Shown here: in pieces, positions 36,631 to 46,729 of the stretch
How the letters are laid out: the number at the start of each line of letters is the position of its first letter
Position numbering within the stretch: the stretch's first letter is position 1
Source: Ketobacter alkanivorans
Lineage (GTDB): Bacteria > Pseudomonadota > Gammaproteobacteria > Pseudomonadales > Ketobacteraceae
Direction: 5' to 3'
Length of the DNA stretch: 64,000 bases
Assembly (NCBI RefSeq): GCF_002863865.1
Contig: NZ_CP022684.1
Location: forward strand, 3,787,990-3,851,989
Made by a program: the position numbers and the translations under genes
Notes under the pieces: generated by a model
What the model was told of the DNA's origin: nothing
The model's database searches: none
What the model saw: only the letters and a program-made list of their open reading frames with translations

Positions 36631-37779
36631 TTAGGTGGAGACCAGTTTACGATGGGTATGAATCGACATCAGGATACCGAAACTGGCCATCAGGGTTACG
36701 ATCGAGGTGCCGCCGTAGCTCACCATGGGCAGCGGCACGCCAACAACGGGTAAAATGCCGCTGACCATGCCGATGTTAACGAATACATACACGAAGAATG
36801 TCATGGTCAGTGAGCCTGCCAGCAGCCGTGAATAGGTGTCCTGTGCGTTCATGGCAATGTACATGCCGCGGGCGACGATGGCGAAGTAGATCATTAACAG
36901 AGCGCAGACACCCAGCAGGCCAAATTCTTCAGCCAGCACGGCGATGATGAAATCGGTAGAGCTTTCCGGCAGGAAATCCAGATGCGCCTGGGTGCCGTGG
37001 AGCCAGCCTTTGCCCTCCCAGCCTCCCGAGCCGATGGCGGTTTTAGATTGGGTGATATTCCAGCCAGCGCCCCAGCGATCCCGCTCAGGATCCAGGAAGG
37101 TCAGCACCCGCTGGCGCTGATAATCATGCATGACCATCCATATACCGCCCGCAGCGGGTATTGCCGCAGCGGCCAGGCCAGCGATGTATTTCCAGCTGAG
37201 GCCAGATAGAAACAGCACCAAAAAGCCGGAGCTGGCGATCAGCAGCGAGGTGCCCAGATCCGGTTGTTTGGCAATCAATAGTGTCGGCACCAGAATCAGA
37301 ATGGCCGACAGCAGCACCGGCTTCCACCCCGGAGGCAGAGCCCGTTCGGACAGATACCAGGCCAGCATCATGGGCACGATGACCTTCATGATCTCGGAGG
37401 GTTGAAAGCGCACGCCGGTACCGGGGATCGCCAGCCAGCGCTGAGCCCCTTTGGCTTCGGTGCCGGTAACCAGCACGCCAATCAAAAACAGAAGGCCCAG
37501 GCCAAATAGCCAGGGCGTCCAGCGTTTATAGGTGCGGGGTGAAATGAAGGCCATTATCATCATGGCCGCAAAGCCTGCTACGATGCGGACTAATTGCCGC
37601 ATCAAGGTGTCCATGCTTTGGCCGCTGGCACTGTAGAGTACAAACAATCCCACACTGACCAGAACCAACAGCCCGCCCATAAGGGGAGCGTCCAGGTGAA
37701 TGGCTTGCATTATGCTGATGCGCTTGGTGACAGGGGAGTGACCACTGCCCAGCTGATGTTGATAGTCGTATCGGCTCAT
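36631..37779 (-). CDS. rodA: SEDS peptidoglycan polymerase RodA
   Basis: 382 residues with about ten membrane helices of the RodA/FtsW/SpoVE family. Typical segments are RWLAIPGTGVRFQPSEIMK, WNITQSKTAIGSGG, LPESSTDFIIAVLAEEFG and PMVSYGG. It polymerises glycan during cell elongation together with PBP2, whose gene overlaps it by 4 bases (ATGA). Confidence 0.96.
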   Translation of the reverse strand: MSRYDYQHQLGSGHSPVTKRISIMQAIHLDAPLMGGLLVLVSVGLFVLYSASGQSMDTLMRQLVRIVAGFAAMMIMAFISPRTYKRWTPWLFGLGLLFLIGVLVTGTEAKGAQRWLAIPGTGVRFQPSEIMKVIVPMMLAWYLSERALPPGWKPVLLSAILILVPTLLIAKQPDLGTSLLIASSGFLVLFLSGLSWKYIAGLAAAAIPAAGGIWMVMHDYQRQRVLTFLDPERDRWGAGWNITQSKTAIGSGGWEGKGWLHGTQAHLDFLPESSTDFIIAVLAEEFGLLGVCALLMIYFAIVARGMYIAMNAQDTYSRLLAGSLTMTFFVYVFVNIGMVSGILPVVGVPLPMVSYGGTSIVTLMASFGILMSIHTHRKLVST

Positions 37780-39656
37780 GGTGTCTGCACTGCCTGTGTG
37801 GTGGGGACGTCCGCATCCTGTTGCAGTGACTGGAAATAGGCATCCAATACCTGGCGGGCCACGGGCGCGGCCGCTGATCCACCGCCGCCGCCGTTTTCCA
37901 CCAATACTGCGATCGCAATTTTAGGCTTATCTACCGGGGCAAAGCCCACAAACAGGGCGTGATCCCGATGCCACTCTGCGATCTTTTCAGCATCGTATTC
38001 TTCATCCTGTTTGATGCCCAGCACCTGAGCGGTTCCGGTTTTGCCTGCGATGTCGTAACCCTCAAGGCCTTTGGCAATACCGCGGGCGGTGCCTTTGGCG
38101 CTGTGCACGACATCGCGCATCGAGTCGGTAATACGCTCCCAGTTTGCTTGATTCTTAAGGGTGATGGGGGCTCCGGCATCCGGTGTAGACAGCGGTATAC
38201 CGCCGATGGCTTTTACCATGCGGGGCTGCACTTTTTCACCACGATTGGCCAGAATGGCTGTCGACAGGGACAGCTGCAGTGGTGTGGCCAGCATATAGCC
38301 CTGGCCGATACCGGTGATCAGGGTTTCGCCGGGAAACCAGGCCATATTGCGATTGGCTTTTTTCCAGAAGCGGGAGGGGAGCAGGCCGCCTTTTTCATTC
38401 ACCAGATCCACGTTGGTTTTGCTGCCAAAGCCGAATGGCTCCATGAAGTCATGAATATCATCAATGCCCATTTTGAAGGCCAGCTCATAGAAGTAGGTGT
38501 CGCAGGATTGCACAATGGCGTCGTGTAAATTAACCACACCGTGCCCCCACTTTTTCCAGTCACGATAAAAACGATCGTCGTTTTCCAGCTTGTAGAAGCC
38601 AGGGTCGTAGATGGAATAGTCCCAGGTGGTGGCACCGGTGTTGATGCCCCCCAGACCCACGATGGGCTTGATGGTGGATCCTGGCGGGTAGCGCCCCTGC
38701 AGCGCCCGGTTGAACAGGGGGCGTGCCCTGGAGTTCTGCAGGGCATCGTAACTGGCGTGGTCGATCCCGGTTACGAACAGGTTGGAGTTGAAGCCCGGCA
38801 CGCTGACAAAGGCGAGAATGCCGCCGGTTTCTGGTTCGATTGCCACCACCGCGCCGCGCCTTCCTTCCAGTGCGGCCACTGCGGCCATCTGCGTGGGCAA
38901 ATCCATAAACAGTTGCAGGTTTTCACCGGGGGTTGGCGCGGTGCGTTCCAATACTTTGGTGATGCGACCACGGGCGTCGGTTTCGATAGTCTGGAAGCCA
39001 ACCTGACCGTGCAGGCGATCTTCGTAAAAAGCTTCTATACCGGTTTTGCCGATGTGTTCTGTGGCGCTGTAATTGGTTGCGTCGAGTTTTTTCAGTTCGG
39101 CTTCGTTAATGCGCCCTACATAGCCGATGGCGTGTGACAACGCCTCCGCTTTTGGATAGTGGCGCACCAGGTTGGCATCCAGGCTGACACCGGGCAGCAA
39201 GTGCTGATTCACCGCAATGATGGCGATTTCTGTTTCGCTGAGTTTGAATTTTACCGCGACCGGGGTGAATGGGCGTCGACGTTGGGACAGCCGTTTTTTG
39301 AACTCATCCTGACGGCTGTCGGAGATGTCCACCAGACGGGACAGTTTCTGCAGTGTGTCATCAATATCAGGGCATAGCTCTTTGGTGATACTGACGGAGT
39401 AGTTGGGTCGATTGTCCGCCAGCAATTGCCCGTTGCGGTCAACAATCAGCCCTCGGGTCGGAGCAATGGGCTCGACGCTGACCCGGTTTTCATCAGACAG
39501 GTTGCTGTATTTCTCATATTGCAGTATCTGCAAATACACCATCCGCGAAATCAGAGCCAGAATCAGCAGGATGACCATGAAAACAGACACCACAGCCCGG
39601 CGCGCAAACACCCGGGTTTCTCGGTAGTGGTCTTTCAGGGTTATGGGTTTTGGCAT
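37776..39656 (-). CDS. mrdA: Penicillin-binding protein 2
   Basis: 626 residues. One N-terminal membrane helix is followed by the pedestal domain and a transpeptidase domain with PPGSTIKP (SxxK), SCDTYF (SxN position) and AGKTGTAQV (KTG). It cross-links peptidoglycan in the elongasome with RodA. A Gly-rich segment (VENGGGGGS) near the C-terminus is the usual loop. Full length. Confidence 0.97.
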   Translation of the reverse strand: MPKPITLKDHYRETRVFARRAVVSVFMVILLILALISRMVYLQILQYEKYSNLSDENRVSVEPIAPTRGLIVDRNGQLLADNRPNYSVSITKELCPDIDDTLQKLSRLVDISDSRQDEFKKRLSQRRRPFTPVAVKFKLSETEIAIIAVNQHLLPGVSLDANLVRHYPKAEALSHAIGYVGRINEAELKKLDATNYSATEHIGKTGIEAFYEDRLHGQVGFQTIETDARGRITKVLERTAPTPGENLQLFMDLPTQMAAVAALEGRRGAVVAIEPETGGILAFVSVPGFNSNLFVTGIDHASYDALQNSRARPLFNRALQGRYPPGSTIKPIVGLGGINTGATTWDYSIYDPGFYKLENDDRFYRDWKKWGHGVVNLHDAIVQSCDTYFYELAFKMGIDDIHDFMEPFGFGSKTNVDLVNEKGGLLPSRFWKKANRNMAWFPGETLITGIGQGYMLATPLQLSLSTAILANRGEKVQPRMVKAIGGIPLSTPDAGAPITLKNQANWERITDSMRDVVHSAKGTARGIAKGLEGYDIAGKTGTAQVLGIKQDEEYDAEKIAEWHRDHALFVGFAPVDKPKIAIAVLVENGGGGGSAAAPVARQVLDAYFQSLQQDADVPTTQAVQTP

Positions 39657-39707
39657 GCTGAGCGCCGACTGCCTCTGTTCGTTGTCTGGATGATCGCGAT
39701 GTAAGCG

Positions 39708-40175
39708 TTACCTGTGATAGGGATGGCCCTTTAAAATAGACCACGCACGATAGATTTGTTCCGCAATTAAAACACGAACCAGGGGGTGAGGCAGCGTCAG
39801 ATCCGACAGAGACCAGCTTTCCTGTGCTTTTTGCTTGCATTGGGGAGCCAGCCCTTCAGGGCCGCCGATCAGGATCGACACATGCTGACCACCCTGCAGT
39901 AACTGCGCAAGGCGGTCGGCCAGCTTTTCTGTGCTGATGCGTTTGCCGGGCACATCCAGTGTAATGACGTGGTCGCCGCCATGAATTGCCGCCAGCATCA
40001 GTTCGCCTTCCTTGTCGGTGATGCGGTCTACGTCGGCGTTCTTGCCCCGTTTGCCAGCCGGGATCTCCACCAGCTCCAGGGTGATATCCTGGTTCAGGCG
40101 TTTACTGTATTCCTCATAGCCCTGGGTGACCCAGGCGGGCATTTTGGTGCCCACTGCAATCAGGCGAACGCGCAT
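39708..40175 (-). CDS. rlmH: 23S rRNA pseudouridine-1915 methyltransferase
   Basis: A 155-residue SPOUT-class methyltransferase that modifies helix 69 of 23S rRNA. The conserved knot region reads [12 protein letters not shown] and the C-terminal [28 protein letters not shown] is nearly invariant. It follows rsfS by 35 bases, as in most gammaproteobacteria. Confidence 0.97.
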   Translation of the reverse strand: MRVRLIAVGTKMPAWVTQGYEEYSKRLNQDITLELVEIPAGKRGKNADVDRITDKEGELMLAAIHGGDHVITLDVPGKRISTEKLADRLAQLLQGGQHVSILIGGPEGLAPQCKQKAQESWSLSDLTLPHPLVRVLIAEQIYRAWSILKGHPYHR

Positions 40176-40210
40176 ATCGGTCTTGTCTGCTTGGCCTTGG
40201 TGATAAAGGC

Positions 40211-40552
40211 TTAGTCCTGGCGATCCGGAGACATGCTCCAGAGCTTTTCAAGATCGTAAAAGCGGCGGGTGTCCGGCAGCATGACGTGAACGATGATGTC
40301 GCCCAGATCCACCAGCACCCATTCCGCCACATCCTCGCCTTCTACGCCCAAAGGCATCATGCCGTTCTTTTTGACTTGCTCGCGAACGTTGTCGGCAATG
40401 GATTTGACGTGGCGGTTGGAGGTTCCACTGGCCACGATCATCAGATCCGCAACGCTGGTGAGGGGTTTGACATCCAATACCACGATGTCTTTGGCTTTCA
40501 TGTCTTCCAAAGCGTTCATGGTGATGTCTTTCAGAGTTTGAAGGTCAGTCAT
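40211..40552 (-). CDS. rsfS: Ribosomal silencing factor RsfS
   Basis: 113 residues from the ATG at 40552 ([21 protein letters not shown]); the longer frame would run through nadD. It has [19 protein letters not shown] and [15 protein letters not shown]. RsfS binds uL14 and blocks subunit joining in starvation. Its start lies inside the end of nadD (8-base overlap). Confidence 0.96.
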   Translation of the reverse strand: MTDLQTLKDITMNALEDMKAKDIVVLDVKPLTSVADLMIVASGTSNRHVKSIADNVREQVKKNGMMPLGVEGEDVAEWVLVDLGDIIVHVMLPDTRRFYDLEKLWSMSPDRQD

Positions 40553-41222
40553 TGGATCTGTTTTCGTTCCTGTAACCGTAAAGTTTGTTTTGTTGAATAT
40601 AGGCCCAAACGGCGTCTGGTAACAGAAAACGGGGCGTGATGCCCTCTGCAATCTGTTGCCGTAGCTTGGTGGCGGAGATATCCAGTGCGGTGGTTTCGTG
40701 TACGTGGATCTTGCCGGCCGGGCAGGTTTTCAGCTCATCGGCCGGGCATTGCAGTTGTTGCAGCAACTGGTATTCGGTGGTGTCGTCTTCGGGCAGCTTG
40801 TTGCCTGGGCGATGGGCTACCCACAGGTGTGCCACGGTGAGAATCGTTTGCCATTCATGCCAGTTACTGAACTGGTTGAAGGCATCCATCCCCATAATAA
40901 ACACCAGCTGTGCAGCATCGCCGATCTGCTCCCTTACGTGCAGCAAAGTGCTGACGCTGTACGAGGGGTCATTACGGGTGATTTCCCAGTTATCCACTTC
41001 AAACCCGGGCACGCCGATGCAGGCCAGCTCCGCCATGGTGAGGCGATGTTTGGCGGTGGTGTCCGGCGATTCCCGATGAGTCGGCACGTGACAAGGCACC
41101 AGACGTACAAAGTCCAGTGACAGTCTCGACTTAGCCTCCCACGCCAGGCGCAGATGGCCGGTGTGAATCGGGTCGAAGGTGCCGCCCAGAACGCCGGTGG
41201 CGTTAGACGCGGATTTGTCCAT
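40545..41222 (-). CDS. nadD: Nicotinate-mononucleotide adenylyltransferase
   Basis: 225 residues. Motifs: [12 protein letters not shown] (nucleotidyltransferase HxGH) and the C-terminal [10 protein letters not shown] (ISxTxxR type). It makes nicotinate adenine dinucleotide in NAD synthesis. The ATG overlaps the proA end by 20 bases and its own end overlaps rsfS by 8. Confidence 0.96.
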   Translation of the reverse strand: MDKSASNATGVLGGTFDPIHTGHLRLAWEAKSRLSLDFVRLVPCHVPTHRESPDTTAKHRLTMAELACIGVPGFEVDNWEITRNDPSYSVSTLLHVREQIGDAAQLVFIMGMDAFNQFSNWHEWQTILTVAHLWVAHRPGNKLPEDDTTEYQLLQQLQCPADELKTCPAGKIHVHETTALDISATKLRQQIAEGITPRFLLPDAVWAYIQQNKLYGYRNENRSND

Positions 41223-42456
41223 CGCCCAGCACTATGTATTTCTGTGAGGTGAGCCCTTCCAGCCCAACCGGGCCGCGAGCGTGGATTTTGTCGGTGGAAA
41301 TGCCAATTTCGGCACCCAATCCGTATTCAAAACCGTCGGCAAAGCGGGTGGATGCGTTGACCATCACCGAGCTGGAGTCTACTTCGGCGAGGAAGCGGCG
41401 GGCCAGCGTGTAGTTTTCGGTGATAATGCTTTCGGTGTGCTGCGAGCTGTACTGGTTGATGTGATCGATTGCCGCATCCAGATCATCCACTACCCGGATC
41501 GCCAGAATGGGGGCCAGGTATTCGGTTTGCCAGTCGGCCTCGGTGGCGCTGACGCAATCAATAATGGCGCGGGTTTGCTCGCAGCCACGCAGCTCCACGC
41601 CTTTTTCAGCATATAACTGCGCCAGCTTGGGCAGAATCAAATCCGCTACGGCGCTGTGTACCAGCAAGGTTTCCATGGCGTTACACACGCCATAGCGATG
41701 GGTTTTGGCATTGATGGCAATGTCGATGGCTTTTTGTGGATCGGCCTCGGCATCAATATAGACATGGCAGATGCCGTCCAGATGCTTGATAACCGGCACG
41801 CGGGCATCGTTGCTGATGCGCTCAATCAGGCCTTTGCCGCCACGGGGAACAATTACGTCCACGTAGGCGGGCATGGTGATCAGTTCGCCAACGGCAGCAC
41901 GGTCGGTGGTTTCCACGACCTGCACAGCGCTATGAGGCAGACCTGCCTGCTCCAGGCCCTGAGCGATGCAGCGGGCGATGGCTTGATTGCTGTTGATGGA
42001 TTCAGAGCCGCCCCGCAAAATGGTGGCATTGCCCGATTTCAGGCAGAGGCTTGCGGCTTCCACCGTAACGTTTGGGCGCGATTCGTAGATGATGCCAATC
42101 ACACCCAGAGGTACGCGCATTTTGCCTACCTGTATGCCGCTGGGGCGATAATTCATATCACTGATTTCGCCGACGGGGTCGGGCAGGGCGGCTACTTGCT
42201 GTAAGCCTTCGATCATGGTGTCGATGCGTGCGGGGGTCAGCTCCAGACGATCCAGCATAGCTGGCTCCAGTCCATTGTTACGGCCGTTGTCCAGATCGAT
42301 CTGGTTCGCCGCTGTCAGTGCTTCGCGCTGAGCCTCGATGGCTTCTGCGATGGCGATAAGCGCAGCGTTTTTTACACCGGTGTTGGCTTTCGCCATTTGG
42401 CGCGACGCAGCACGGGCCTGTTGACCCAATTGGGTCATATAGGCTTTTACATCCAT
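41203..42456 (-). CDS. proA: Gamma-glutamyl phosphate reductase
   Basis: A 417-residue aldehyde-dehydrogenase-fold enzyme that makes glutamate semialdehyde for proline. Motifs: [25 protein letters not shown], and the catalytic Cys in [12 protein letters not shown]. It heads the proA-nadD-rsfS-rlmH block. Confidence 0.97.
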   Translation of the reverse strand: MDVKAYMTQLGQQARAASRQMAKANTGVKNAALIAIAEAIEAQREALTAANQIDLDNGRNNGLEPAMLDRLELTPARIDTMIEGLQQVAALPDPVGEISDMNYRPSGIQVGKMRVPLGVIGIIYESRPNVTVEAASLCLKSGNATILRGGSESINSNQAIARCIAQGLEQAGLPHSAVQVVETTDRAAVGELITMPAYVDVIVPRGGKGLIERISNDARVPVIKHLDGICHVYIDAEADPQKAIDIAINAKTHRYGVCNAMETLLVHSAVADLILPKLAQLYAEKGVELRGCEQTRAIIDCVSATEADWQTEYLAPILAIRVVDDLDAAIDHINQYSSQHTESIITENYTLARRFLAEVDSSSVMVNASTRFADGFEYGLGAEIGISTDKIHARGPVGLEGLTSQKYIVLGDGQIRV

Positions 42457-42542
42457 GGGAATGGTAACCTTGTTTACTGATTGGTTGGGAACAAGAGCGG
42501 GATTATACCGCTAAACCAGCATCACTGCTATGCGGGCGCCGA

Positions 42543-44009
42543 TCAGGACGTCAGTGAATAGCGTCCACTGATGCGGGTAAGCTCGCCGCTCTGGCCCAAT
42601 TTCAGAAATTCAGCCACCAGAAACGGATCCAGATGATGGCCGGACAGGGATTGCAGCTCCTGAAAGGCGGTCTCCACGCTCCAGGCTTCTTTATAGGGGC
42701 GGCGGCTGGTGAGGGCGTCGTAGATATCCACAATAGAGACTATGCGAGCACTGAGGGGGATGTCTTTGCCTTGAATGCCATAGGGGTAGCCACTGCCATC
42801 AAAGCGCTCGTGATGGGCCACTGCAATGTCGGCTGCGTGCTGGTAAAAGGGGCGGTTGCCCAGCAGCTCTTTGCCTTTGATGGGGTGCGTGCGCATGATC
42901 TCCCATTCGGCGTCATTGAGCGGGCCAGGCTTGCGCAGTATCGAGTCCGGGATGCCCAGCTTGCCAACATCGTGCATCATGCTGGAATAGCCGTATTCTT
43001 TTGCTGTGCGTTTGTCGATGCCCAGATGCAGTGAAAACGCTTCTACGTAATCTTTCACCCGAGCAATGTGGTTGGCGGTGTCCACATCCTTAAGATCACA
43101 GGCTGTGGCCAGCTTGTATATGGTCTCTATATTGGTTTCAAAGATTTCTCGGGTGCGCTCGGATATTTTTTCTTCCAGCAGGGCACTGAATTCGATCAGC
43201 TCCTGGTTCAGGCGAAATTGTTCTTGCACCAGTACCCGGTTGCGCAGGTGCGCTTGCACCCGGCTGCGCAATTCCAATTCGCGGAATGGTTTTTGGATGA
43301 AGTCACTCACGCCCAGGCTGAGCAGGTCATACAGGACGGGTTTTTCCTGTTCGGTTGTGATCACTACAATCGGTATCTGATCGAATTCGTGATGCGAGCG
43401 AATCAAATTGCACAGCTCTTTACCGTCCATCACCGGCATGAACAGATCGGTGATGATAAGGTCAAAGTCGGCGTTGCACTTCAAGAGGTCCCAAGCCTGC
43501 TTGCCATTATCGCAAAGCGTGACAATGCAGTTTTCGGCGGGCAATACGGCTTCATAGAATTGTTGTAGGGAAGGGCTGTCTTCTGCGACCAGCACTCGAT
43601 ATTGATAATCGGTCATTCGGGTGGCCATTGAGTAGCGTTGGCTGCCATGGAGCAGGCTGAGGATTCGTTCTCGAATAAAATAAGGGGAGCTGACCCGCTG
43701 AATCAGATCAAGGGCACCGGCTTCAAGCGCTCGTTGTCGCTCTTCCATTGCCGGGGCGTTGGATAGCAAAATAACCGGCAGCATCAGGGTGAGTCGATTC
43801 TGCTTCAATTGCTTGCACAATTTATAGCCGTTGCTGGAGCCAAAATCTATATTGATCAAAATAAGATCGGGGCTCAGGTTAAGCGCCAGTGTGCGCAACT
43901 TGCTTGTGTCGTTACAACCGATAACCTGAGTGGATTCGCCCTTTAGTGCATCATTATAGATGTCGACCAACTGACTATCAGGGTCACAGAGAAGTACAAT
44001 CTTATCCAT
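42543..44009 (-). CDS. Dual-receiver HD-GYP response regulator
   Basis: 488 residues: two receiver domains (about 3-125 and 138-260) and an HD-GYP domain. In the first receiver the phospho-Asp position is Asn53 (PDLILINI) and the conserved Lys is missing (LIQRVSSPYF), so it should not be phosphorylated. The second is intact (LIITDLFMPVMDG, IQKPF). The HD-GYP domain is also intact (MMHDVGKLGIP; HHERFDGSGYP), predicting cyclic di-GMP hydrolysis. No partner kinase gene is adjacent. Confidence 0.93.
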   Translation of the reverse strand: MDKIVLLCDPDSQLVDIYNDALKGESTQVIGCNDTSKLRTLALNLSPDLILINIDFGSSNGYKLCKQLKQNRLTLMLPVILLSNAPAMEERQRALEAGALDLIQRVSSPYFIRERILSLLHGSQRYSMATRMTDYQYRVLVAEDSPSLQQFYEAVLPAENCIVTLCDNGKQAWDLLKCNADFDLIITDLFMPVMDGKELCNLIRSHHEFDQIPIVVITTEQEKPVLYDLLSLGVSDFIQKPFRELELRSRVQAHLRNRVLVQEQFRLNQELIEFSALLEEKISERTREIFETNIETIYKLATACDLKDVDTANHIARVKDYVEAFSLHLGIDKRTAKEYGYSSMMHDVGKLGIPDSILRKPGPLNDAEWEIMRTHPIKGKELLGNRPFYQHAADIAVAHHERFDGSGYPYGIQGKDIPLSARIVSIVDIYDALTSRRPYKEAWSVETAFQELQSLSGHHLDPFLVAEFLKLGQSGELTRISGRYSLTS

Positions 44010-44109
44010 CGTTGCCTGCCTGCTGTAATGCGTCCTGCTCTACCGCGCGGTGCTGTAATTGGCATACACACTGTAAGTGTATGCTGGCGGAGGCTAACTG
44101 TCAGGCTGA

Positions 44110-44128
44110 AGGGCAGAATTACTGCCCT
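44110..44128 (-). terminator. Hairpin downstream of DUF3570 gene
   Basis: AGGGCAG-AATTA-CTGCCCT, a perfect 7-bp stem 17 bases beyond the DUF3570 stop. Only TT follows on the minus strand, so it is a weak intrinsic terminator at best. Confidence 0.4.
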
Positions 44129-44145
44129 ATATTACGGATTGGTAT

Positions 44146-45294
44146 TTAGAACCAGGCTGATATGAAGAATCGGATGACGTCGGCGTCGAAGCTATAAGCG
44201 GATTCACTGCCGGCCGGTACGCCTTCTTCGCGGGCATCGAGGAAGTTTTCGTAATCCAGGCTGATGATATCCCAGGCCAAAGTGACCGAGGCTTTTTCCA
44301 GCCAGTCATTGCTCCAGCCGGTGTCGATTTCATAGGACACTTTTACACCAAAGGTGTTGGTGGTGAAGGCGCTAAGCTCTTTGTCTCTACCCATGTAGTT
44401 CTGGAAATCCGCTCTGGGAAACAAGTCAGAGTAGAAGTCGGCATCCCCTTGGGAGTAATAGCGATAGTGTACATCCAGTATCCACTGCTCGTTAAAGGGG
44501 TGTACGTAACCCAGATCCATGTTGTAGGCATTGATGCCCCAGGTGTCGTTAAAACGGCGATATTCGAAGGAGAAGGCTGCACGATAAGGCATAAAATACT
44601 TGCCCCGCACAGCGTAGGCGTGACTGGTTCGGGTTTCGGGGTATATTTCGGTCAGCCAGCTGTAACCGCCGCTGGGATCATCAGCATCATTTAAATAGCG
44701 GAATGAACGATAGGGGTTGTTCAGGTAGCCCTCATCGGTAACCACATGATAGATGAAGTTCATCAACAGGTTTTTGGTGACTACCTGAGTCCAGCTGAAC
44801 TGGTAGCCCTGCCGTTCTATCTCCTCCTTGAAGGTGGGATCACCGGTTTTTTTAACCACATCGGAACCGTAGGCGAAGCTCAAGCTCAGAGTGCTTAAAT
44901 CGCCAAAAAAATCCTGGCTGATGCCCAGGCTGTAGGTGTCAGCTTCGTAGTCGTTTTCTGTACTGTTGGAGTAACCTACATTGATGATGGTTTTGTTCAG
45001 CAGGTAGTCTGCACCAATGTCGTATTGGGTGCGCTCTTCTGCGTATTCGCTGGCCAGCACCTGAACGTCGATGGAGGCACCTGATATTTGATCCACATAA
45101 TACTGCGCACTCACCGAAACATCGTCAGTCACGCTTTTGCGCACCAGTACGGCGGGGCCATCAATCTTGACGCCACCACCATCGTAACTGTGATACATCA
45201 CGTCGGCGCGATCTTCGGGCAGCACGGCAGCCACGCTCACGCCATAGGCTACAAGGGCGAGCAGGCCAGCGCTGCTGCGTAGTAATGTCTTCAC
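44146..45294 (-). CDS. DUF3570 outer-membrane barrel-like protein
   Basis: About 382 residues from the GTG at 45294 (VKTLLRSSAGLLALVAYGVSVAAV), the only start giving a clean signal peptide; the longer frame reads back into DUF4266. The mature protein has many alternating beta strands and ends in VIRFFISAWF with a terminal Phe, typical of outer-membrane barrels. DUF3570 has no assigned function. It is the last gene of a five-gene run and follows DUF4266, its usual partner, by 10 bases. Confidence 0.87.
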   Translation of the reverse strand: MKTLLRSSAGLLALVAYGVSVAAVLPEDRADVMYHSYDGGGVKIDGPAVLVRKSVTDDVSVSAQYYVDQISGASIDVQVLASEYAEERTQYDIGADYLLNKTIINVGYSNSTENDYEADTYSLGISQDFFGDLSTLSLSFAYGSDVVKKTGDPTFKEEIERQGYQFSWTQVVTKNLLMNFIYHVVTDEGYLNNPYRSFRYLNDADDPSGGYSWLTEIYPETRTSHAYAVRGKYFMPYRAAFSFEYRRFNDTWGINAYNMDLGYVHPFNEQWILDVHYRYYSQGDADFYSDLFPRADFQNYMGRDKELSAFTTNTFGVKVSYEIDTGWSNDWLEKASVTLAWDIISLDYENFLDAREEGVPAGSESAYSFDADVIRFFISAWF

Positions 45295-45304
45295 GGTGCG
45301 CAGA

Positions 45305-45535
45305 TCAATTACAGCCACAACCGCCTCCGCCGCCGCCTTCGGCACCACGGGCACCTTCTCGGGCCTGATACACGTGGTGCATATACCCGGCCTCCACTGG
45401 ATCAGGGCTGAAACTCATGATTGGATCTGCCAGGTTGTTGCGCTCATAGGGCTTTACCCAGGGCGTAATCGGGCTGCAGCCGCTGCTGATCAGCAGTGCC
45501 AGCAACAATAAGGGCATGGTAATGGTATGCATCAT
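45305..45535 (-). CDS. DUF4266 lipoprotein with Gly-rich CGC tail
   Basis: 76 residues. A lipobox SSGC (Cys near residue 20) is followed by the DUF4266 segment WVKPYERNNLADPIM and HHVYQAREGARG. The tail is a Gly run ending GGCGCN, placing two Cys at the very C-terminus. The ATG overlaps the TlpA stop by 4 bases. The CxC tail looks suited to metal or thiol chemistry and may be a target of the neighbouring TlpA protein, but that is inference. Confidence 0.87.
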   Translation of the reverse strand: MMHTITMPLLLLALLISSGCSPITPWVKPYERNNLADPIMSFSPDPVEAGYMHHVYQAREGARGAEGGGGGGCGCN

Positions 45536-46047
45536 TCGCGAATCAATTGTCGAATTTGTTTTTCGTAATCCTGCTCATAGCCGGGTTTGTAGCCACGGTG
45601 CAGAAAACGCATATTACCCTTGCGATCCACCATTACGGTGGAAGGCATGGAATCTACTTTATACAGCTCGCTCACTTTGTTTTTTGTGTCGTAGCCAACG
45701 GGGAAGCTGACACCGGTTTCTTTCAGCAATTGCTGAGCGTCTTTGGGGTTGGCATCTACGTTCACGCCATAGACAGTAAAGCCGAGCTTTTTATACTTTT
45801 GGTAGATGCCTTCAATCAATGGCATTTCTTCACGACAAGGGCCGCACCAGGATGCCCAGAAGTTAATCATGACCACATCGCCTTTCAGGTCAGATAGTTT
45901 CAATACCTTTTTACCGGCCATGGGTAGTTTAAAGTCAGGTGCAGGGCCGTTTAGTGTTTCGGTTTTGGCGAACGTCGCAGAACCAATGAGCAGGCCAGGC
46001 ACAAACAGGGCAGCTGCCATCCAACGGATCAGGTTTCGTTTCGTCAT
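45532..46047 (-). CDS. TlpA-like periplasmic thiol-disulfide protein
   Basis: 171 residues from the ATG at 46047 (MTKRNLIRWMAA); a GTG 15 bases upstream is less likely. A signal peptide (to about GSATFAK) precedes a thioredoxin-like domain with WASWCGPCREE (CxxC near residue 70) and the cis-Pro SMPSTVMVD. It likely reduces or isomerises disulfides in the periplasm. The overlap with DUF4266 suggests it acts on that Cys-rich lipoprotein. Confidence 0.88.
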   Translation of the reverse strand: MTKRNLIRWMAAALFVPGLLIGSATFAKTETLNGPAPDFKLPMAGKKVLKLSDLKGDVVMINFWASWCGPCREEMPLIEGIYQKYKKLGFTVYGVNVDANPKDAQQLLKETGVSFPVGYDTKNKVSELYKVDSMPSTVMVDRKGNMRFLHRGYKPGYEQDYEKQIRQLIRE

Positions 46048-46069
46048 AATGGTTTGCCTCACTACATGG

Positions 46070-46729
46070 TCAGAAGAAGTAAGTCAGGCTGGTGGTGTAC
46101 TGCATATTGTGCGCAGAGCCATCACTGCCATCGCTGAGTTCTTTCACTTTATCGGTCATGATGTCCTGAAAGGTCACATGGATTGCCAATGAATCCGTGG
46201 CAATCAAGCGCAGCCCCATGCCCAGGTTAATGGCGAACTCTTGTTCACCGAAAAAATCTACGGTTCCGCCACCGGCCAGCACATAAATGGAGGTGTTGAA
46301 GGCCCAGTCACGGGTGACAAATACTTCGCCGGGCAGTAGATTAAAGCCCATAGATAGATTGTAGTAGGTGAAATCGCGGTCATCGTCTGTTTTCAGGCTG
46401 ATGGGGCTGCTCACGTACTCTGCCGGGGTTTTGCCCACCGTGGCCATGCCGTAGTTGGCTTCAAAGAACAGGTCTTCGTTGACATGCCAGGCACCGCGTA
46501 CGCCGTAGACTTCATGGGTGCCGAAGTGCTCAACGCTCATGAAACCAAAAAAGGCTCCGACTTCGAAATTTTCATCGTCTATTTCAGCGTCTTTAAGCCC
46601 TAATCGCACCACGTTCGGGTCAATCACGGGGGGTTCCTGCAGAATGCTTTCTTCTGCGCGAGTTGCCCCGGTGGTCAGCAGCGTCAGGGTCAGGGCGCTT
46701 AGAAAAAGGCGGATAAACCGATTGTCCAT
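46070..46729 (-). CDS. Outer-membrane beta-barrel protein
   Basis: 219 residues with a signal peptide (cut near TRAEE, residue 25). The remainder is amphipathic beta strands ending in MQYTTSLTYFF, with the terminal Phe recognised by the BAM complex. It overlaps the upstream SH3-barrel gene by 31 bases and resembles it in the barrel part. Function unknown; it may act as a pair with that protein. Confidence 0.8.
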   Translation of the reverse strand: MDNRFIRLFLSALTLTLLTTGATRAEESILQEPPVIDPNVVRLGLKDAEIDDENFEVGAFFGFMSVEHFGTHEVYGVRGAWHVNEDLFFEANYGMATVGKTPAEYVSSPISLKTDDDRDFTYYNLSMGFNLLPGEVFVTRDWAFNTSIYVLAGGGTVDFFGEQEFAINLGMGLRLIATDSLAIHVTFQDIMTDKVKELSDGSDGSAHNMQYTTSLTYFF

